Shown: positions 37,060 through 46,332, counted from the stretch's first letter. The stretch: DNA of 64,000 bases from Novosphingobium sp. (GCF_030696665.1 NZ_JAUYRV010000046.1:1-64000); one strand, 5' to 3'. The notes: generated by a model from the letters alone, not told the origin. Numbers and translations are program-made.

Positions 37060-37429
37060 ATTGCGCAATGCTGAAGTGGAAGCGGTAATCCGACGGCTGC
37101 AGCGGTGTGCCGGTCATTTTCCCCGGCTCTACCGTATCGAGCATGATCCCGTCGCTCGAAGGTTCGCCAAGCATCAACTGCCGGCGTTCCGAGACGCCGC
37201 CGCGTGTGACGGCAGCATCGACCACAACACGGCCAGCCCAGACGCAACGGGCGTTCATCGGGCACCGGCTGTGCTCAACCACACTTCTCGGTCGTACCTT
37301 TACCGCGCCAACACGAGTCGTCTGACCAATCACAGCAAAGCCATCGCTGCGTTCGGCCGAAGGGATGACGGCGCAACCGGTAAGGCATACCGACGACAGC
37401 GGAAGCAGGAAGAGGAATGCGTGTTTCAT
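37058..37429 (-). CDS. Small predicted lipoprotein
   Basis: 123 residues with a lipoprotein signal peptide (MKHAFLFLLPLSSVCLTGC; lipobox LTGC). The mature part has a disulfide-sized motif SRCPMNARCVWAG followed by repeating beta-strand-like segments and ends FHFSIAQ. This CP-x-N-ARCVWAG signature is shared by a family of uncharacterised exported proteins, but I could not assign a function. It is convergent with the aldolase gene and divergent from the thiE gene. Confidence 0.7.
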   Translation of the reverse strand: MKHAFLFLLPLSSVCLTGCAVIPSAERSDGFAVIGQTTRVGAVKVRPRSVVEHSRCPMNARCVWAGRVVVDAAVTRGGVSERRQLMLGEPSSDGIMLDTVEPGKMTGTPLQPSDYRFHFSIAQ

Positions 37430-37510
37430 AGCTGCTGCGTCGCACCGGCACGATGAACCGCATCGGAACCAGCGTTGCAGGCAAGCGCAACTCCCGATAA
37501 GGCCGCCCGC

Positions 37511-38155
37511 ATGGCCAAGCTTTCTTCAGAACTCTACCTGATCTCCCCGCTCGAAGTCGGCGGTATTTTCCCCGATCGTCTTGCTCGCGCGCTCGATGCC
37601 GGGCCGGTGGCTGCGTTCCAGTTCCGCGTCAAGGATATGGACGAACACGCCGCAGCAGTTCTTGCCGAGCCGCTCCAGCGCATCTGCGCGGACCATGACG
37701 TTGCCTTCATCGTCAATGACTCGATCAGCCTGGCCAAGCGCCTCGGGGCCGATGGGGTCCACCTCGGGCAGGACGATGGTGACATATCCGATGCGCGTGA
37801 ACGCCTCGGCCGCAATGCCCAGATCGGCGTGACTTGTCATGACAGCCGCCATTTCGCGATGGATGCTGGCGACAAAGGCGCGGATTACGTGGCCTTCGGC
37901 GCGTTCTTCCCGTCGAATACCAAGGAAACGAAACACGTTGCGGGCCTCGATCTGCTTGAATGGTGGCAGTCGATCTTCGAACTGCCCTGCGTCGCGATCG
38001 GCGGCATCACACCAGCCAACTGTCCTCCGCTGATTCAGGCAGGTGCGGACTTCCTCGCTGTCAGCAATGCAGTCTGGAACGGGGATGAGGCTGCCAACGT
38101 TGCTGCGTTCTTCGATGCGATCCGCGCCAACCCCCGCGTCAGTTCCGACGCCTGA
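37511..38155 (+). CDS. thiE: Thiamine phosphate synthase
   Basis: Joins the pyrimidine and thiazole halves of thiamine. 214 residues from ATG 37511 (MAKLSSELYLISP). The TIM-barrel signatures are FQFRVKD, FIVNDSISLAKRLGADGVHLGQDD, IGVTCHDS, GADYVAFGAFFPSNTKET and AIGGITPANCPPLIQAGADFLAV. No TPP riboswitch is recognisable upstream. Location next to aldolase and transketolase fits a thiamine-using pathway, but the connection is inferred. Confidence 0.88.
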   Translation: MAKLSSELYLISPLEVGGIFPDRLARALDAGPVAAFQFRVKDMDEHAAAVLAEPLQRICADHDVAFIVNDSISLAKRLGADGVHLGQDDGDISDARERLGRNAQIGVTCHDSRHFAMDAGDKGADYVAFGAFFPSNTKETKHVAGLDLLEWWQSIFELPCVAIGGITPANCPPLIQAGADFLAVSNAVWNGDEAANVAAFFDAIRANPRVSSDA

Positions 38156-38205
38156 AGGAACGCGCATGGCTTCCGGCGGTTCTGTAGCAAACAGAACGCG
38201 GAGCC

Positions 38206-39306
38206 ATGATGTACCGAACTTTCAATGCCGCCATTGCCCTGACCATTTCCAGCGTCGCCCTCTCGGCTTGCCAGTCTGAAAAAGCCGATCCCGCAGCTTC
38301 GGAAAGTGCAACGGCCAAAGCGCCATCTTTCGTGGTTCCGATGGCATCCAATGACCCGGCACCGGGGCAGGCCGGCGAGCAGGAGGATGCAGCACGCCCT
38401 GTGATGCAGGCACAAGTCGTGCTCGAACGGCTCGGCTTTGCGCCCGGCGTAATTGACGGGAAGACCGGCCTTTCCACCACCAACGCCGTCAGCGGCTTCC
38501 AGAAGGCTAACGATCTACCCGTCACCGGCAAATTCGATGACCCGACGATGCAGGCGTTGACCCGCTGGTCCAACATTGCCGCAACGCGCGTTGTCACCAT
38601 TCCGCAGGACTTTGCAAAAGGCCCATTCGCACCTCTGCCAAAAAGCCCGGAAGAACAGGCAAAACTGCCAGAGATGGCCTACACATCGCTCGATGAAAAG
38701 CTGGCTGAGCGCTTTCACACCACGCCAGAAGTGCTGCGTGGATTGAACCCGCAACTGCAGAATGCTCCCTTCGCAGCCGACCAGAAGTTCCGCGTTCCGA
38801 ACGTTGGTGGAGATCGGATCGATCCGGCTCACGTGGACAACAAGGGATGGCTGGCTACCTTGGCTACACTGGGCGTCAGCGATGCGCAGCCGGATGCAGC
38901 ACGGATTGTCGTGAGCAAATCGAAAGGTACGCTGGAGGTTTATGACGGTGCCGACAAGCTTGTCGCGCTGTTCACGGTCACGACCGGTTCCGAAAAAGAC
39001 CCGCTGCCGCTGGGGGATTGGACGATCAACGGCAAGTCCTACAATCCTGAATTCAGTTATGATCCCAGCCTGTTCTGGGACGTGCCCGACAGCAAAGGCG
39101 AACACCTCTTGCCGCCAGGCCCGAACGGCCCGGTCGGCGTCGTTTGGATCGATCTGTCCAAGGAGCATTACGGCATCCACGGCACGCCCGAACCGCAGAC
39201 AATTGGCCGCGCCGAAAGCCACGGTTGCGTGCGCCTGACCAATTGGGATGCGGCACGCCTTGCACAGATGGTCACCGGATCGACGAAGGTTTCGTTTGTA
39301 AGGTGA
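38206..39306 (+). CDS. Lipoprotein L,D-transpeptidase with peptidoglycan-binding domain
   Basis: Crosslinks peptidoglycan or attaches proteins to it. 366 residues from ATG 38206, with ATG 38209 as a possible start. The signal ends in a lipobox LSAC near residue 22. A peptidoglycan-binding domain is at about 65-120 (QVVLERLGFAPGVIDGKTG). The YkuD catalytic domain occupies the last ~130 residues, with active-site cysteine C341 in SHGCVRL and the upstream His in YGIHGTPEP. The lipid anchor suggests the periplasmic side of a membrane. It is followed by an OPT transporter gene. Confidence 0.9.
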   Translation: MMYRTFNAAIALTISSVALSACQSEKADPAASESATAKAPSFVVPMASNDPAPGQAGEQEDAARPVMQAQVVLERLGFAPGVIDGKTGLSTTNAVSGFQKANDLPVTGKFDDPTMQALTRWSNIAATRVVTIPQDFAKGPFAPLPKSPEEQAKLPEMAYTSLDEKLAERFHTTPEVLRGLNPQLQNAPFAADQKFRVPNVGGDRIDPAHVDNKGWLATLATLGVSDAQPDAARIVVSKSKGTLEVYDGADKLVALFTVTTGSEKDPLPLGDWTINGKSYNPEFSYDPSLFWDVPDSKGEHLLPPGPNGPVGVVWIDLSKEHYGIHGTPEPQTIGRAESHGCVRLTNWDAARLAQMVTGSTKVSFVR

Positions 39307-39370
39307 TGCGGCTTCCCTCTGGCGTCCTGCCGTGCAAGACAGGACGAAAGATGTACAGGATGGAGCGCAC

Positions 39371-41320
39371 ATGACCGGGATAGCCAGCCCAAGGGAACTG
39401 ACATTTCGGGGCATCGTGCTCGGCGCGATCCTCACGGTCGTGTTCACTGCTGCGAATGTCTACCTTGGCCTGCGCATCGGCCTGACATTTGCCACCTCCA
39501 TACCTGCTGCGGTTATATCGATGGCGGTTCTGCGCGCTTTTTCCGGGACGACCATTCAGGAAAACAACATCGTCCAGACCATTGCCAGTTCGGCAGGGAC
39601 GTTGTCAGCCATCGTCTTCGTGCTGCCGGGGCTCGTCATGGTCGGATGGTGGGCCGACTTTCCCTATTGGGAGTCGGTCGCGGTCATCGCGGTCGGCGGT
39701 GTTCTGGGGGTGATGTACTCGGTCCCGCTCCGGCGTGCGCTGGTGACCGGCTCTGACCTTCCATACCCGGAAGGCGTCGCTGCCGCCGAAGTGCTGAAAG
39801 TCGGTGCGGGCGTTGGCGGGGCTGAGGAAAATCGCAAAGGCCTTGCTGCAGTCACCGCCGGTGGTCTGCTGTCTGCGCTCTATCCGTTGCTCGCCAAGAT
39901 GAAGCTGGCGGTCGAGGAAGTGGGTGGCGCATTCAAGGTAGGCTCGGGCGGATCGATGCTGTTTGGCGGACTTTCGCTGGCACTCGTTGGCGTCGGCCAT
40001 CTCGTTGGCCTTGCGGTCGGCATTGCCATGCTCATCGGCATTGTCATCAGCTTTGGCGTGTTGCTCCCGCAATTGACCGCAGGGGGCATTCCTGCAGGAA
40101 CCGAACTTGCCGATTTCGTCGGCACCGTGTTTCGCGAAAAAATCCGCTTCATTGGCGCAGGCACCATCGGGGTGGCGGCAATCTGGACGCTGCTGCGCGT
40201 AATCGGCCCGATCGTGCGTGGGGTGACCTCAGCCATTGCCGCCAACGCCTCACGCAAAGGCGGCGGGATCGACAGCCTCGACATTACCGAGCGAGACATC
40301 CCCATCGGCATCGTCGGCGGCACGATTCTCGCCTCGATGATCCCTATTGCGCTGCTTCTGGCCGATTTCGCCGTGGGTGGCCCTGTCGCGGGCGCTCTGG
40401 GCATGACGCTCATCGCCTCGGTCGTCTATGTCCTGATCGCCGGGATTATCATTGCCTCGGTCTGCGGCTATATGGCGGGCCTGATCGGCGCGTCCAACAG
40501 CCCGATCTCGGGCGTCGGCATCCTTGCTGCGTTGGGAATTTCTCTCCTCCTGCTGGGTCTGTTCGGGCAGGGCGGCAGTGAGGAAGATACCAAGGCGCTG
40601 GTCGCCTTCGCGCTCTTCGTCACTGCCATCGTATTCGGCGTTGCCACGATCTCCAACGACAACCTGCAAGATCTCAAGACCGGCCAACTCGTTGGAGCGA
40701 CGCCTTGGCGTCAACAGGTCGCACTGATTCTTGGTGTGCTGTTCGGCGCACTGGTGATCCCGCCGATTCTCGATCTGCTCAACTCCACCTTCGGCTTTCA
40801 GGGTGCGCCGGGGGCAGGGGAAAACGCACTGTCCGCGCCGCAGGCCTCGCTGATCTCGGCCATTGCACAGGGAGTCCTCGGCGGCAGTCTCGATTGGAAC
40901 CTTGTCGGCCTTGGCGCGGCGATTGGTGCCGGGGTGATCGTGGCCGATGAGCTGCTCAAGCGTGCAGGGAAGGGATCACTCCCGCCACTCGCGGTCGGCA
41001 TGGGCATGTATTTGCCCACGCAAGTCACGCTCATGGTTATTCTCGGCACCGTCCTCGGCCATCTTTACAACCGCTGGGCCGCGCGCCAGTCAGCGCCCGA
41101 ATTTGCAGAGCGCATGGGCGTGCTTACCGCCACGGGGCTTATTGTGGGTGACAGCCTGTTCAACATCGCGTTCGCTGCAATCGTTGCAGGCACCGACAAC
41201 ACCGAGGCACTGGCCGTGGTCAAGGATTTCCCGGCCAGCCTGCCCTTCGGCGTTGCCGCTTTCGCCGCAATCATCGCCTATGCCTACTGGCGTATGCGGC
41301 GCGACAGCGCTTCGGTTTAA
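39371..41320 (+). CDS. OPT-family oligopeptide transporter
   Basis: A multi-pass inner-membrane transporter of 649 residues from ATG 39371 (GGAG upstream), rather than 39332. At least twelve hydrophobic segments are visible, starting LTFRGIVLGAILTVVFTAANVYLGLRIGLTFATS, with conserved IVQTIASSAGTLS, LPYPEGVAAAEVLK and NLQDLKTGQLVGATPWRQQ. Bacterial OPT proteins import oligopeptides or metal chelates; the substrate is not visible from sequence. It overlaps the next convergent gene by four bases. Confidence 0.88.
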   Translation: MTGIASPRELTFRGIVLGAILTVVFTAANVYLGLRIGLTFATSIPAAVISMAVLRAFSGTTIQENNIVQTIASSAGTLSAIVFVLPGLVMVGWWADFPYWESVAVIAVGGVLGVMYSVPLRRALVTGSDLPYPEGVAAAEVLKVGAGVGGAEENRKGLAAVTAGGLLSALYPLLAKMKLAVEEVGGAFKVGSGGSMLFGGLSLALVGVGHLVGLAVGIAMLIGIVISFGVLLPQLTAGGIPAGTELADFVGTVFREKIRFIGAGTIGVAAIWTLLRVIGPIVRGVTSAIAANASRKGGGIDSLDITERDIPIGIVGGTILASMIPIALLLADFAVGGPVAGALGMTLIASVVYVLIAGIIIASVCGYMAGLIGASNSPISGVGILAALGISLLLLGLFGQGGSEEDTKALVAFALFVTAIVFGVATISNDNLQDLKTGQLVGATPWRQQVALILGVLFGALVIPPILDLLNSTFGFQGAPGAGENALSAPQASLISAIAQGVLGGSLDWNLVGLGAAIGAGVIVADELLKRAGKGSLPPLAVGMGMYLPTQVTLMVILGTVLGHLYNRWAARQSAPEFAERMGVLTATGLIVGDSLFNIAFAAIVAGTDNTEALAVVKDFPASLPFGVAAFAAIIAYAYWRMRRDSASV

Positions 41321-41694
41321 CCTGGAGTCGCAATCCTGACTGGGCCGGCGTGTACGCAGCGTATGCCAATTGGCGTGTCTGCCTGCGTCACTTCACGCAT
41401 GATTTCCTCGCCATCCATCACGAACCTGCGCCCGGAGAATATACCACTGGTCAGCGTCAACCGGTCCGCCAGTCTGAGGTAGGTGCCCGTCGACCCATCG
41501 GGGGCAACATAGCTTGAATCTGCGATGGTCTGGAAACCAAGTTCGGGCTTTTCAGTCGCCAGCGTGTTGGCATCACCCGGAATTTCGCAGGTCCAGCCCC
41601 CCTTTTGCAACACCGTCAGCTTCCCTCCCGGCACTGCCTGAGCGGCACTTGCAACAAACATGGCAGCGATGGCGATGATCGGAAATGGCTTCAT
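41317..41694 (-). CDS. Hypothetical exported protein
   Basis: 125 residues with a signal peptide (MKPFPIIAIAAMFVASAAQA). The mature part has two cysteines (GGWTCEIPGD and IGIRCVHAG) and a strand-rich LTSGIFSGRRFVMDGEEIMREV, which fits a small disulfide-bonded beta protein. No family recognised. It converges with and overlaps the OPT gene by four bases (stop codons TAA on both strands), so it is very compact. Confidence 0.65.
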   Translation of the reverse strand: MKPFPIIAIAAMFVASAAQAVPGGKLTVLQKGGWTCEIPGDANTLATEKPELGFQTIADSSYVAPDGSTGTYLRLADRLTLTSGIFSGRRFVMDGEEIMREVTQADTPIGIRCVHAGPVRIATPG

Positions 41695-41801
41695 GGTCTT
41701 GCGCTAGCACGCCCGCCCCATTTCAGGCAATCGCGCTTGAAGCTGCGGCTGCGAACGGCTAAGGGCCGCGCTTCCCTACTCACGGTAAGGCTCTTTCCAT
41801 C

Positions 41802-42365
41802 ATGAAGATCAGCGGCGTGGACATCCGTCCGGGCAATATCCTGGAATACGAAAAGGGCATCTGGAAGGTCGCAAAGACCCAGCATACCCAGCCCGGCAAG
41901 GGCGGCGCGTTCATGCAGGTCGAGATGAAGAACCTCATCGATGGCCGCAAGACCAATGTCCGCTTCCGCAGCCAGGACACGATCGAGCGCGTGCGCCTCG
42001 ACACCAAGGACTTCCAGTTCCTCTATGCCGAGGGCGATGATCTGGTGTTCATGGACGTTGAAAACTATGACCAGATCACCCTGCCCAGCGATCTTCTCGG
42101 CGATGCCGCAGCATTCCTGCAGGACGGCATGACCGTGCTGCTCGAAATGTATGACGAGCGCCCGATTTCGGTCCAGCTTCCCGATCAGGTCGAAGCCACC
42201 ATCGTCGAAGCCGACGCCGTGGTGAAGGGGCAGACCGCCTCGTCGTCCTACAAGCCGGCGATACTCGACAATGGCGTGCGCGTCATGGTTCCGCCACACA
42301 TCGGCAGCGGTACGCGCATCATCGTCGACGTTTACGAACGCACTTACGTCGGCAAGGTGGGCTGA
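41802..42365 (+). CDS. efp: Elongation factor P
   Basis: Relieves ribosome stalling at polyproline stretches. 187 residues, full length. K33 in QPGKGGAF is the position that is beta-lysylated in E. coli. No epmA/epmB genes occur in the window, so modification status is unknown. Domain 1 KOW ([16 protein letters not shown]) is followed by the OB-fold domains. The inositol monophosphatase gene begins five bases after the stop. Confidence 0.95.
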   Translation: MKISGVDIRPGNILEYEKGIWKVAKTQHTQPGKGGAFMQVEMKNLIDGRKTNVRFRSQDTIERVRLDTKDFQFLYAEGDDLVFMDVENYDQITLPSDLLGDAAAFLQDGMTVLLEMYDERPISVQLPDQVEATIVEADAVVKGQTASSSYKPAILDNGVRVMVPPHIGSGTRIIVDVYERTYVGKVG

Positions 42366-42369
42366 TTAG

Positions 42370-43194
42370 ATGGCAGCCATTTCCGGCCTGATGCGCGTGA
42401 TGGAGCGCGCGGCGCGCAAGGCAGGCGGCCGCCTGCGCCGTGATTTCGGCGAGATCGAGCATCTGCAGGTCTCGAAGAAAGGCCCTGCGGATTTCGTTTC
42501 CAAGGCCGATCAGCATTCCGAACGCACCCTGTGGGACGAACTGCGCGTGGCGCGGCCGGGCTGGGGCTTCCTGATGGAAGAAGGCGGCGAGATTCCGGGT
42601 GAAGATGGGAAGCCGCGCTTCATCATCGATCCGCTCGATGGCACCACCAATTTCCTCCACGGCATTCCGCACTTTGCCATTTCTATCGCCGTGCAGGAAC
42701 CAACGCTGGATGGAAAGGGCTGGGGCGATGTCACCGCCGCGCTGGTCTATCAGCCCATCACCGACGAAAGCTTCTGGGCCGAAAAGGCGCAAGGCGCTTG
42801 GCTGCAGGATCGCCGCCTGCGCGTGTCGGCGCGGCGCCACCTCGATGAAGCGCTGATCGCCACCGGCATTCCGTTTGCAGGCCGGGGCGACATCAACGAA
42901 TGGGCGCGCATCTACGCTGAACTCGGCCCCCGCATTGCTGGCATCCGCCGGTTCGGTGTGGCTTCGCTCGATCTGGCCTGGGTCGCCGCCGGTCGGTTCG
43001 ACGGTTACTGGGAAAGCAGCCTCTATCCGTGGGATACCGCTGCCGGTTGCCTGCTGGTGCGCGAAGCAGGCGGTTTCGTTTCGGATTACAAGGGGCGCTC
43101 GCAGCCGATCTGCGATGAAACTGTCCTTGCAGGCAACGATGCGCTGCACTCAAAGCTGCACAAGCTGTTGGCAGGCGCGCTGCGTAACACTTGA
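42370..43194 (+). CDS. Inositol-1-monophosphatase family protein
   Basis: 274 residues from ATG 42370. The metal-binding core is complete: FLMEEGGE, IIDPLDGTTNFLHG and PWDTAAGCLLVREAGG. This is the SuhB/IMPase family; SuhB also contributes to rRNA transcription in some bacteria, so the role may be broader than phosphatase. It is directly downstream of efp and probably cotranscribed. A perfect GGGACGGC hairpin follows the stop before tRNA-Leu. Confidence 0.9.
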   Translation: MAAISGLMRVMERAARKAGGRLRRDFGEIEHLQVSKKGPADFVSKADQHSERTLWDELRVARPGWGFLMEEGGEIPGEDGKPRFIIDPLDGTTNFLHGIPHFAISIAVQEPTLDGKGWGDVTAALVYQPITDESFWAEKAQGAWLQDRRLRVSARRHLDEALIATGIPFAGRGDINEWARIYAELGPRIAGIRRFGVASLDLAWVAAGRFDGYWESSLYPWDTAAGCLLVREAGGFVSDYKGRSQPICDETVLAGNDALHSKLHKLLAGALRNT

Positions 43195-43200
43195 CCTTTC

Positions 43201-43227
43201 GGGACGGCTCTGGCTAAGGGCCGTCCC
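43201..43227 (+). terminator. Hairpin between the inositol monophosphatase gene and tRNA-Leu
   Basis: An 8-bp stem GGGACGGC/GCCGTCCC (43201-43208 with 43220-43227) with a CUAAGG-containing loop lies 7 bases after the stop and 7 bases before the tRNA. No T-run follows, so it may be a processing hairpin rather than a terminator. Confidence 0.5.
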
Positions 43228-43234
43228 GGAATGT

Positions 43235-43318
43235 GCCCCTGTGGCGGAATGGTAGACGCGAACGACTCAAAATCGTTTGTAGCAATACGTGCCCGTTCGA
43301 GTCGGGCCAGGGGCACCA
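43235..43318 (+). tRNA. tRNA-Leu (anticodon CAA)
   Basis: 84 bases with encoded CCA, containing a variable arm as expected for leucine. The acceptor GCCCCTG/CAGGGGC pairs fully, the anticodon loop is CTCAAAA (CAA), and the T-arm has GTTCGAGTC. It reads the UUG codon. Confidence 0.96.
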
Positions 43319-43330
43319 TCCGTATTTGCG

Positions 43331-43864
43331 TCAGTCGACGCTATCCGATCCGGCTCGCGCTGCTGCGGCGGTAGCCAGTGCACTGATCTGCGCCTGCGTA
43401 GGGACAACAGGCCCTTGCTCCATTCGCTTGCGCCGCTCGGCTTCGAGCATGCGGAGATAGGCCTTGCGCTGCTCGGGCGACATGCGCGCCATCGCGGCAC
43501 GGTCTGCTTCAACGATAACTGGTGCGGCGCTCACAGCAAGATATGCCGGGATAACACCGCTAGTGCCGTCGCCACCGCCGTCCATCGGCCCGTCGATAGT
43601 ATCCTGAAACCCGCTGCCCCGCCCGCGCGATCCCCCTTCGCTGCGTTTGTCTATCAGCTTCTTGGCGCCAAACTTCTTCTGTTCTGCGCGCTTCAGTTCG
43701 GCCTGCTCGTTGCTCTGTGCGATGGCCTGCTGCGCCTCACCATTGGCAAAAAGTGCGACCATGCCCGATATCGCAAGCGTCAGTGCTGCGAAGTGGCGGT
43801 ACATCTTGGGGTCGATCCCCAGAACCTGTTTGGACATGCGGGCCATACGCATGGTCATATCCAC
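43331..43864 (-). CDS. Hypothetical single-pass membrane protein
   Basis: 177 residues from GTG 43864; ATG 43858 is close by. One membrane segment lies near residues 23-41 (HFAALTLAISGMVALFANG). A charged alpha-helical part follows (NEQAELKRAEQKKFGAKKLID), then a glycine/serine linker and a basic helix EQRKAYLRMLEAERRKRMEQ, and ends alanine-rich. No known domain. It faces the radA gene divergently. Confidence 0.55.
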   Translation of the reverse strand: MDMTMRMARMSKQVLGIDPKMYRHFAALTLAISGMVALFANGEAQQAIAQSNEQAELKRAEQKKFGAKKLIDKRSEGGSRGRGSGFQDTIDGPMDGGGDGTSGVIPAYLAVSAAPVIVEADRAAMARMSPEQRKAYLRMLEAERRKRMEQGPVVPTQAQISALATAAAARAGSDSVD

Positions 43865-43963
43865 CGCGCGTTAAGGATAACGCCAGCCTTCATGGTTAGC
43901 AAACTGCTACCGGAATGGCGCAACTACGCTTGCGTTCCACCTATGTTCTGATAATTGGGGGCG

Positions 43964-45331
43964 ATGGCCAAACCCAAACGTCGCTTCGTCTGCCAGGCCT
44001 GTGGCAGCGTCTCCAACCGCTGGCAGGGCCAATGCGCCGATTGCAGCGAATGGAACACGTTGGCCGAAGAAGCGCCAGAAACGATTTTCTCGGCCAAACA
44101 TGATTTGTCGAGCGGGGGCCGCCGCGTCGCCTTCGTCAGCCTTGATGCACCGGTCACGCTGCCACAGCGCCGCAAGACTGGCATTGCCGAGTTCGACCGC
44201 GCGTTGGGCGGGGGCCTCGTGCCCGGATGTGCCATCCTGATGGGCGGTGATCCCGGTATCGGCAAATCCACGCTTCTGCTTCAGGCCGCAGCCAAGGTCG
44301 CCATGTCTGGCGGCACCGCAGTCTACATCAGCGGCGAAGAAGCGTCAGACCAGATTCGCCTGCGCGCAGATCGGCTCGGCCTTGGTAAAGCGCCGATCCA
44401 GCTTGCCGCTGCCACATCGGTCCGCGATATTCTCACGACGCTCGGCACTATGCCAACCCCCGATATTCTGGTGATCGATTCGATCCAGACGATGCACTCC
44501 GATCAGATTGAAGGCGCGCCCGGCACGGTCAGCCAAGTGCGCGGCTGCGCCTTTGAACTGATCCGTTTTGCCAAGGAAACCGGCACCGCGCTCGTGCTGG
44601 TCGGCCACGTGACCAAGGATGGCTCTATCGCCGGTCCCCGCGTGCTCGAACATATGGTCGATGTGGTGATGAGCTTTGAGGGTGAACGAAGCCACCAGTA
44701 CCGCATCCTTCGCGCGATCAAGAACCGCTTCGGCGCGGTCGACGAAATCGGCGTTTTCGCGATGGCGGGGGCAGGGCTTGAGGAAGTTGGCAATCCCTCC
44801 ATGCTGTTCCTGTCTGGCCGTGAGGAGCAGGTCGCAGGCAGCGCCGTCTTCCCTGCACTCGAGGGCACGCGCCCGGTTCTCGTGGAAATTCAAGCGCTCA
44901 CCGTCCGCCTCGCCAGCGGTGCCACGCCACGTCGGGCCGTGGTCGGGTGGGATTCAGGGCGCCTCGCAATGCTTTTGGCAGTTCTCGAAGCCCGCTGCGG
45001 CCTCAATTTCTCCACGGCAGAGGTCTATCTCAACGTGGCGGGTGGGTATCGTCTGACCGATCCCGCCGCCGATCTCGCCGTCGCGGCTGCGCTCATTTCC
45101 GCCCTGTCAGACAGACCGTTGCCTCCTGCCTCGATCTGGTTCGGCGAGGTCTCGTTGGCCGGAGAAGTACGTCCCGTCGCCCACACCCCTGTCCGCCTGC
45201 GCGAGGCTGCAAAGCTTGGCTTCCGCCTTGGCTGCGGCCCGGATGCCGGCGCTGAAAAGGTTGATGGCCTGCGCTATTCACCGCTCAAGCTGCTGCCAAA
45301 TCTCATTGACCGCGTGATGGGCGGCTCATAG
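43964..45331 (+). CDS. radA: DNA repair protein RadA
   Basis: A hexameric motor that supports branch migration during recombination. 455 residues from ATG 43964 (MAKPKRRFVCQACG), preferred over TTG 43955. It starts with a four-cysteine zinc finger (CQACG...CADCSEW), then Walker A GDPGIGKST (95-103), the diagnostic KNRFG motif (AIKNRFGAVDEIGVF) and a Lon-like C-terminal domain (GVFAMA...GLNFS, LAVAAAL). It is followed by cvpA after 13 bases. Confidence 0.96.
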   Translation: MAKPKRRFVCQACGSVSNRWQGQCADCSEWNTLAEEAPETIFSAKHDLSSGGRRVAFVSLDAPVTLPQRRKTGIAEFDRALGGGLVPGCAILMGGDPGIGKSTLLLQAAAKVAMSGGTAVYISGEEASDQIRLRADRLGLGKAPIQLAAATSVRDILTTLGTMPTPDILVIDSIQTMHSDQIEGAPGTVSQVRGCAFELIRFAKETGTALVLVGHVTKDGSIAGPRVLEHMVDVVMSFEGERSHQYRILRAIKNRFGAVDEIGVFAMAGAGLEEVGNPSMLFLSGREEQVAGSAVFPALEGTRPVLVEIQALTVRLASGATPRRAVVGWDSGRLAMLLAVLEARCGLNFSTAEVYLNVAGGYRLTDPAADLAVAAALISALSDRPLPPASIWFGEVSLAGEVRPVAHTPVRLREAAKLGFRLGCGPDAGAEKVDGLRYSPLKLLPNLIDRVMGGS

Positions 45332-45344
45332 GTTCCGGAGCGAA

Positions 45345-45899
45345 ATGACCGGCTTCGATTATGTAGTTCTGCTCCTCGTCGGCATCGGTGCCGTCGGCGG
45401 ATTCCTGCGTGGGTTTGTTGAAGAGGTGCTATCACTTGCCGCTTGGTGCCTTGCGCTGCTGGCGGTGCATTATTTCCACGAACCATTGACTTACTGGCTG
45501 GCCGCGCACCTGCCGACCGAAACCGGGGCAGGGGTGCTCGCGTTCTTCCTGCTGTTGCTAGGCCCCTATATCGCTACCCGAATCATTGCGCGCCGGATGG
45601 GTAGCGCAAGCCGCGATTCGGTTATCGGTCCGATTGATCGCTTGCTGGGCTTCGGCTTCGGGGCAGTGAAGGGCTTCATCATCGTCGTGCTCGGTTATTC
45701 CGTTGTCACCTTTGGTTATGACCTTGCTTGGGGTGAAGATGGCCGACCGGAATGGATCACAGAGGCGCGGACTTATCCATTCCTCAACGCCGCCAGCGAA
45801 GAACTGTTGACCCTCATTTCCGAACGCCGCGAACAGGCTGCAGATCAAGCGCGCGACGTTGCCAGGCGTAAGGCGCGCGAACAGATTTTGGGCGATTGA
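45345..45899 (+). CDS. cvpA: CvpA-family membrane protein
   Basis: 184 residues with a GGAG ribosome site. Four hydrophobic stretches are visible: VVLLLVGIGAVGGFLRGF, LAAWCLALLAVHYF, AGVLAFFLLLLGPYIATRI and GAVKGFIIVVLGYSVVTFGY. The C-terminus is charged and ends in a helical RREQAADQARDVARRKAREQ. CvpA was first linked to colicin V production but is an inner-membrane protein with roles in envelope stress. It lies between radA and the IscU-like gene. Confidence 0.88.
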   Translation: MTGFDYVVLLLVGIGAVGGFLRGFVEEVLSLAAWCLALLAVHYFHEPLTYWLAAHLPTETGAGVLAFFLLLLGPYIATRIIARRMGSASRDSVIGPIDRLLGFGFGAVKGFIIVVLGYSVVTFGYDLAWGEDGRPEWITEARTYPFLNAASEELLTLISERREQAADQARDVARRKAREQILGD

Positions 45900-45900
45900 G

Positions 45901-46332
45901 ATGAGCGCTGGAAGGGGTCTCTATACCCCCGACATTCTCGCCCTTGCGATGGAACTGACTGCCAGCCCTTGGGATGAAAACTTGCTCCATAAGGGCACTG
46001 CACGTTCGCGTAGTTGCGGCAGCACGATTGACCTTGCGCTCAATACAGACGCTGCCGGCGCCATCACCGCCATCGGGCTGCGTCCGCACGCTTGTGCCGT
46101 CGGGCAGGCAGCCGCTGCACTATTCATCCGATCCGCCAAAGGACGCAATCTGGCGAACATCGAAGGATCGCGCATTGCCATATCCCAATGGCTGGCGGGT
46201 GAAGCTTCACGTCCTGACTGGCCAGGCCTCGAATCCCTCGAAGCCGCCCGGGCCTATCCAGCGCGCCACGGAGCGATCTTGCTGGCATGGGACGCCGCCC
46301 TCGATGCCCTTGCCGCCACAAAAGCGGCTTGA
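45901..46332 (+). CDS. IscU/NifU-N-like scaffold protein lacking one Cys
   Basis: 143 residues from ATG 45901, one base after the cvpA stop. It resembles Fe-S scaffold proteins, with C39 in RSRSCGSTID and C65 in HACAVGQA. In canonical IscU the third ligand is a cysteine after a conserved His; here the sequence is ARHGAILLAW, with glycine in place of that cysteine. Annotated scaffold-family proteins of this shape occur in sphingomonads, but cluster assembly is uncertain. No iscS, hscA or suf genes are nearby. Confidence 0.7.
   Translation: MSAGRGLYTPDILALAMELTASPWDENLLHKGTARSRSCGSTIDLALNTDAAGAITAIGLRPHACAVGQAAAALFIRSAKGRNLANIEGSRIAISQWLAGEASRPDWPGLESLEAARAYPARHGAILLAWDAALDALAATKAA

Noticed and set aside
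36156..37265. A 369-codon minus-strand frame across the aldolase and lipoprotein genes
   Set aside because: Overlaps two supported genes and a strong terminator; no family features.
37430..37511. A TPP riboswitch upstream of thiE
   Set aside because: The short leader contains no recognisable TPP-aptamer elements (no CTGAGA-type segment).
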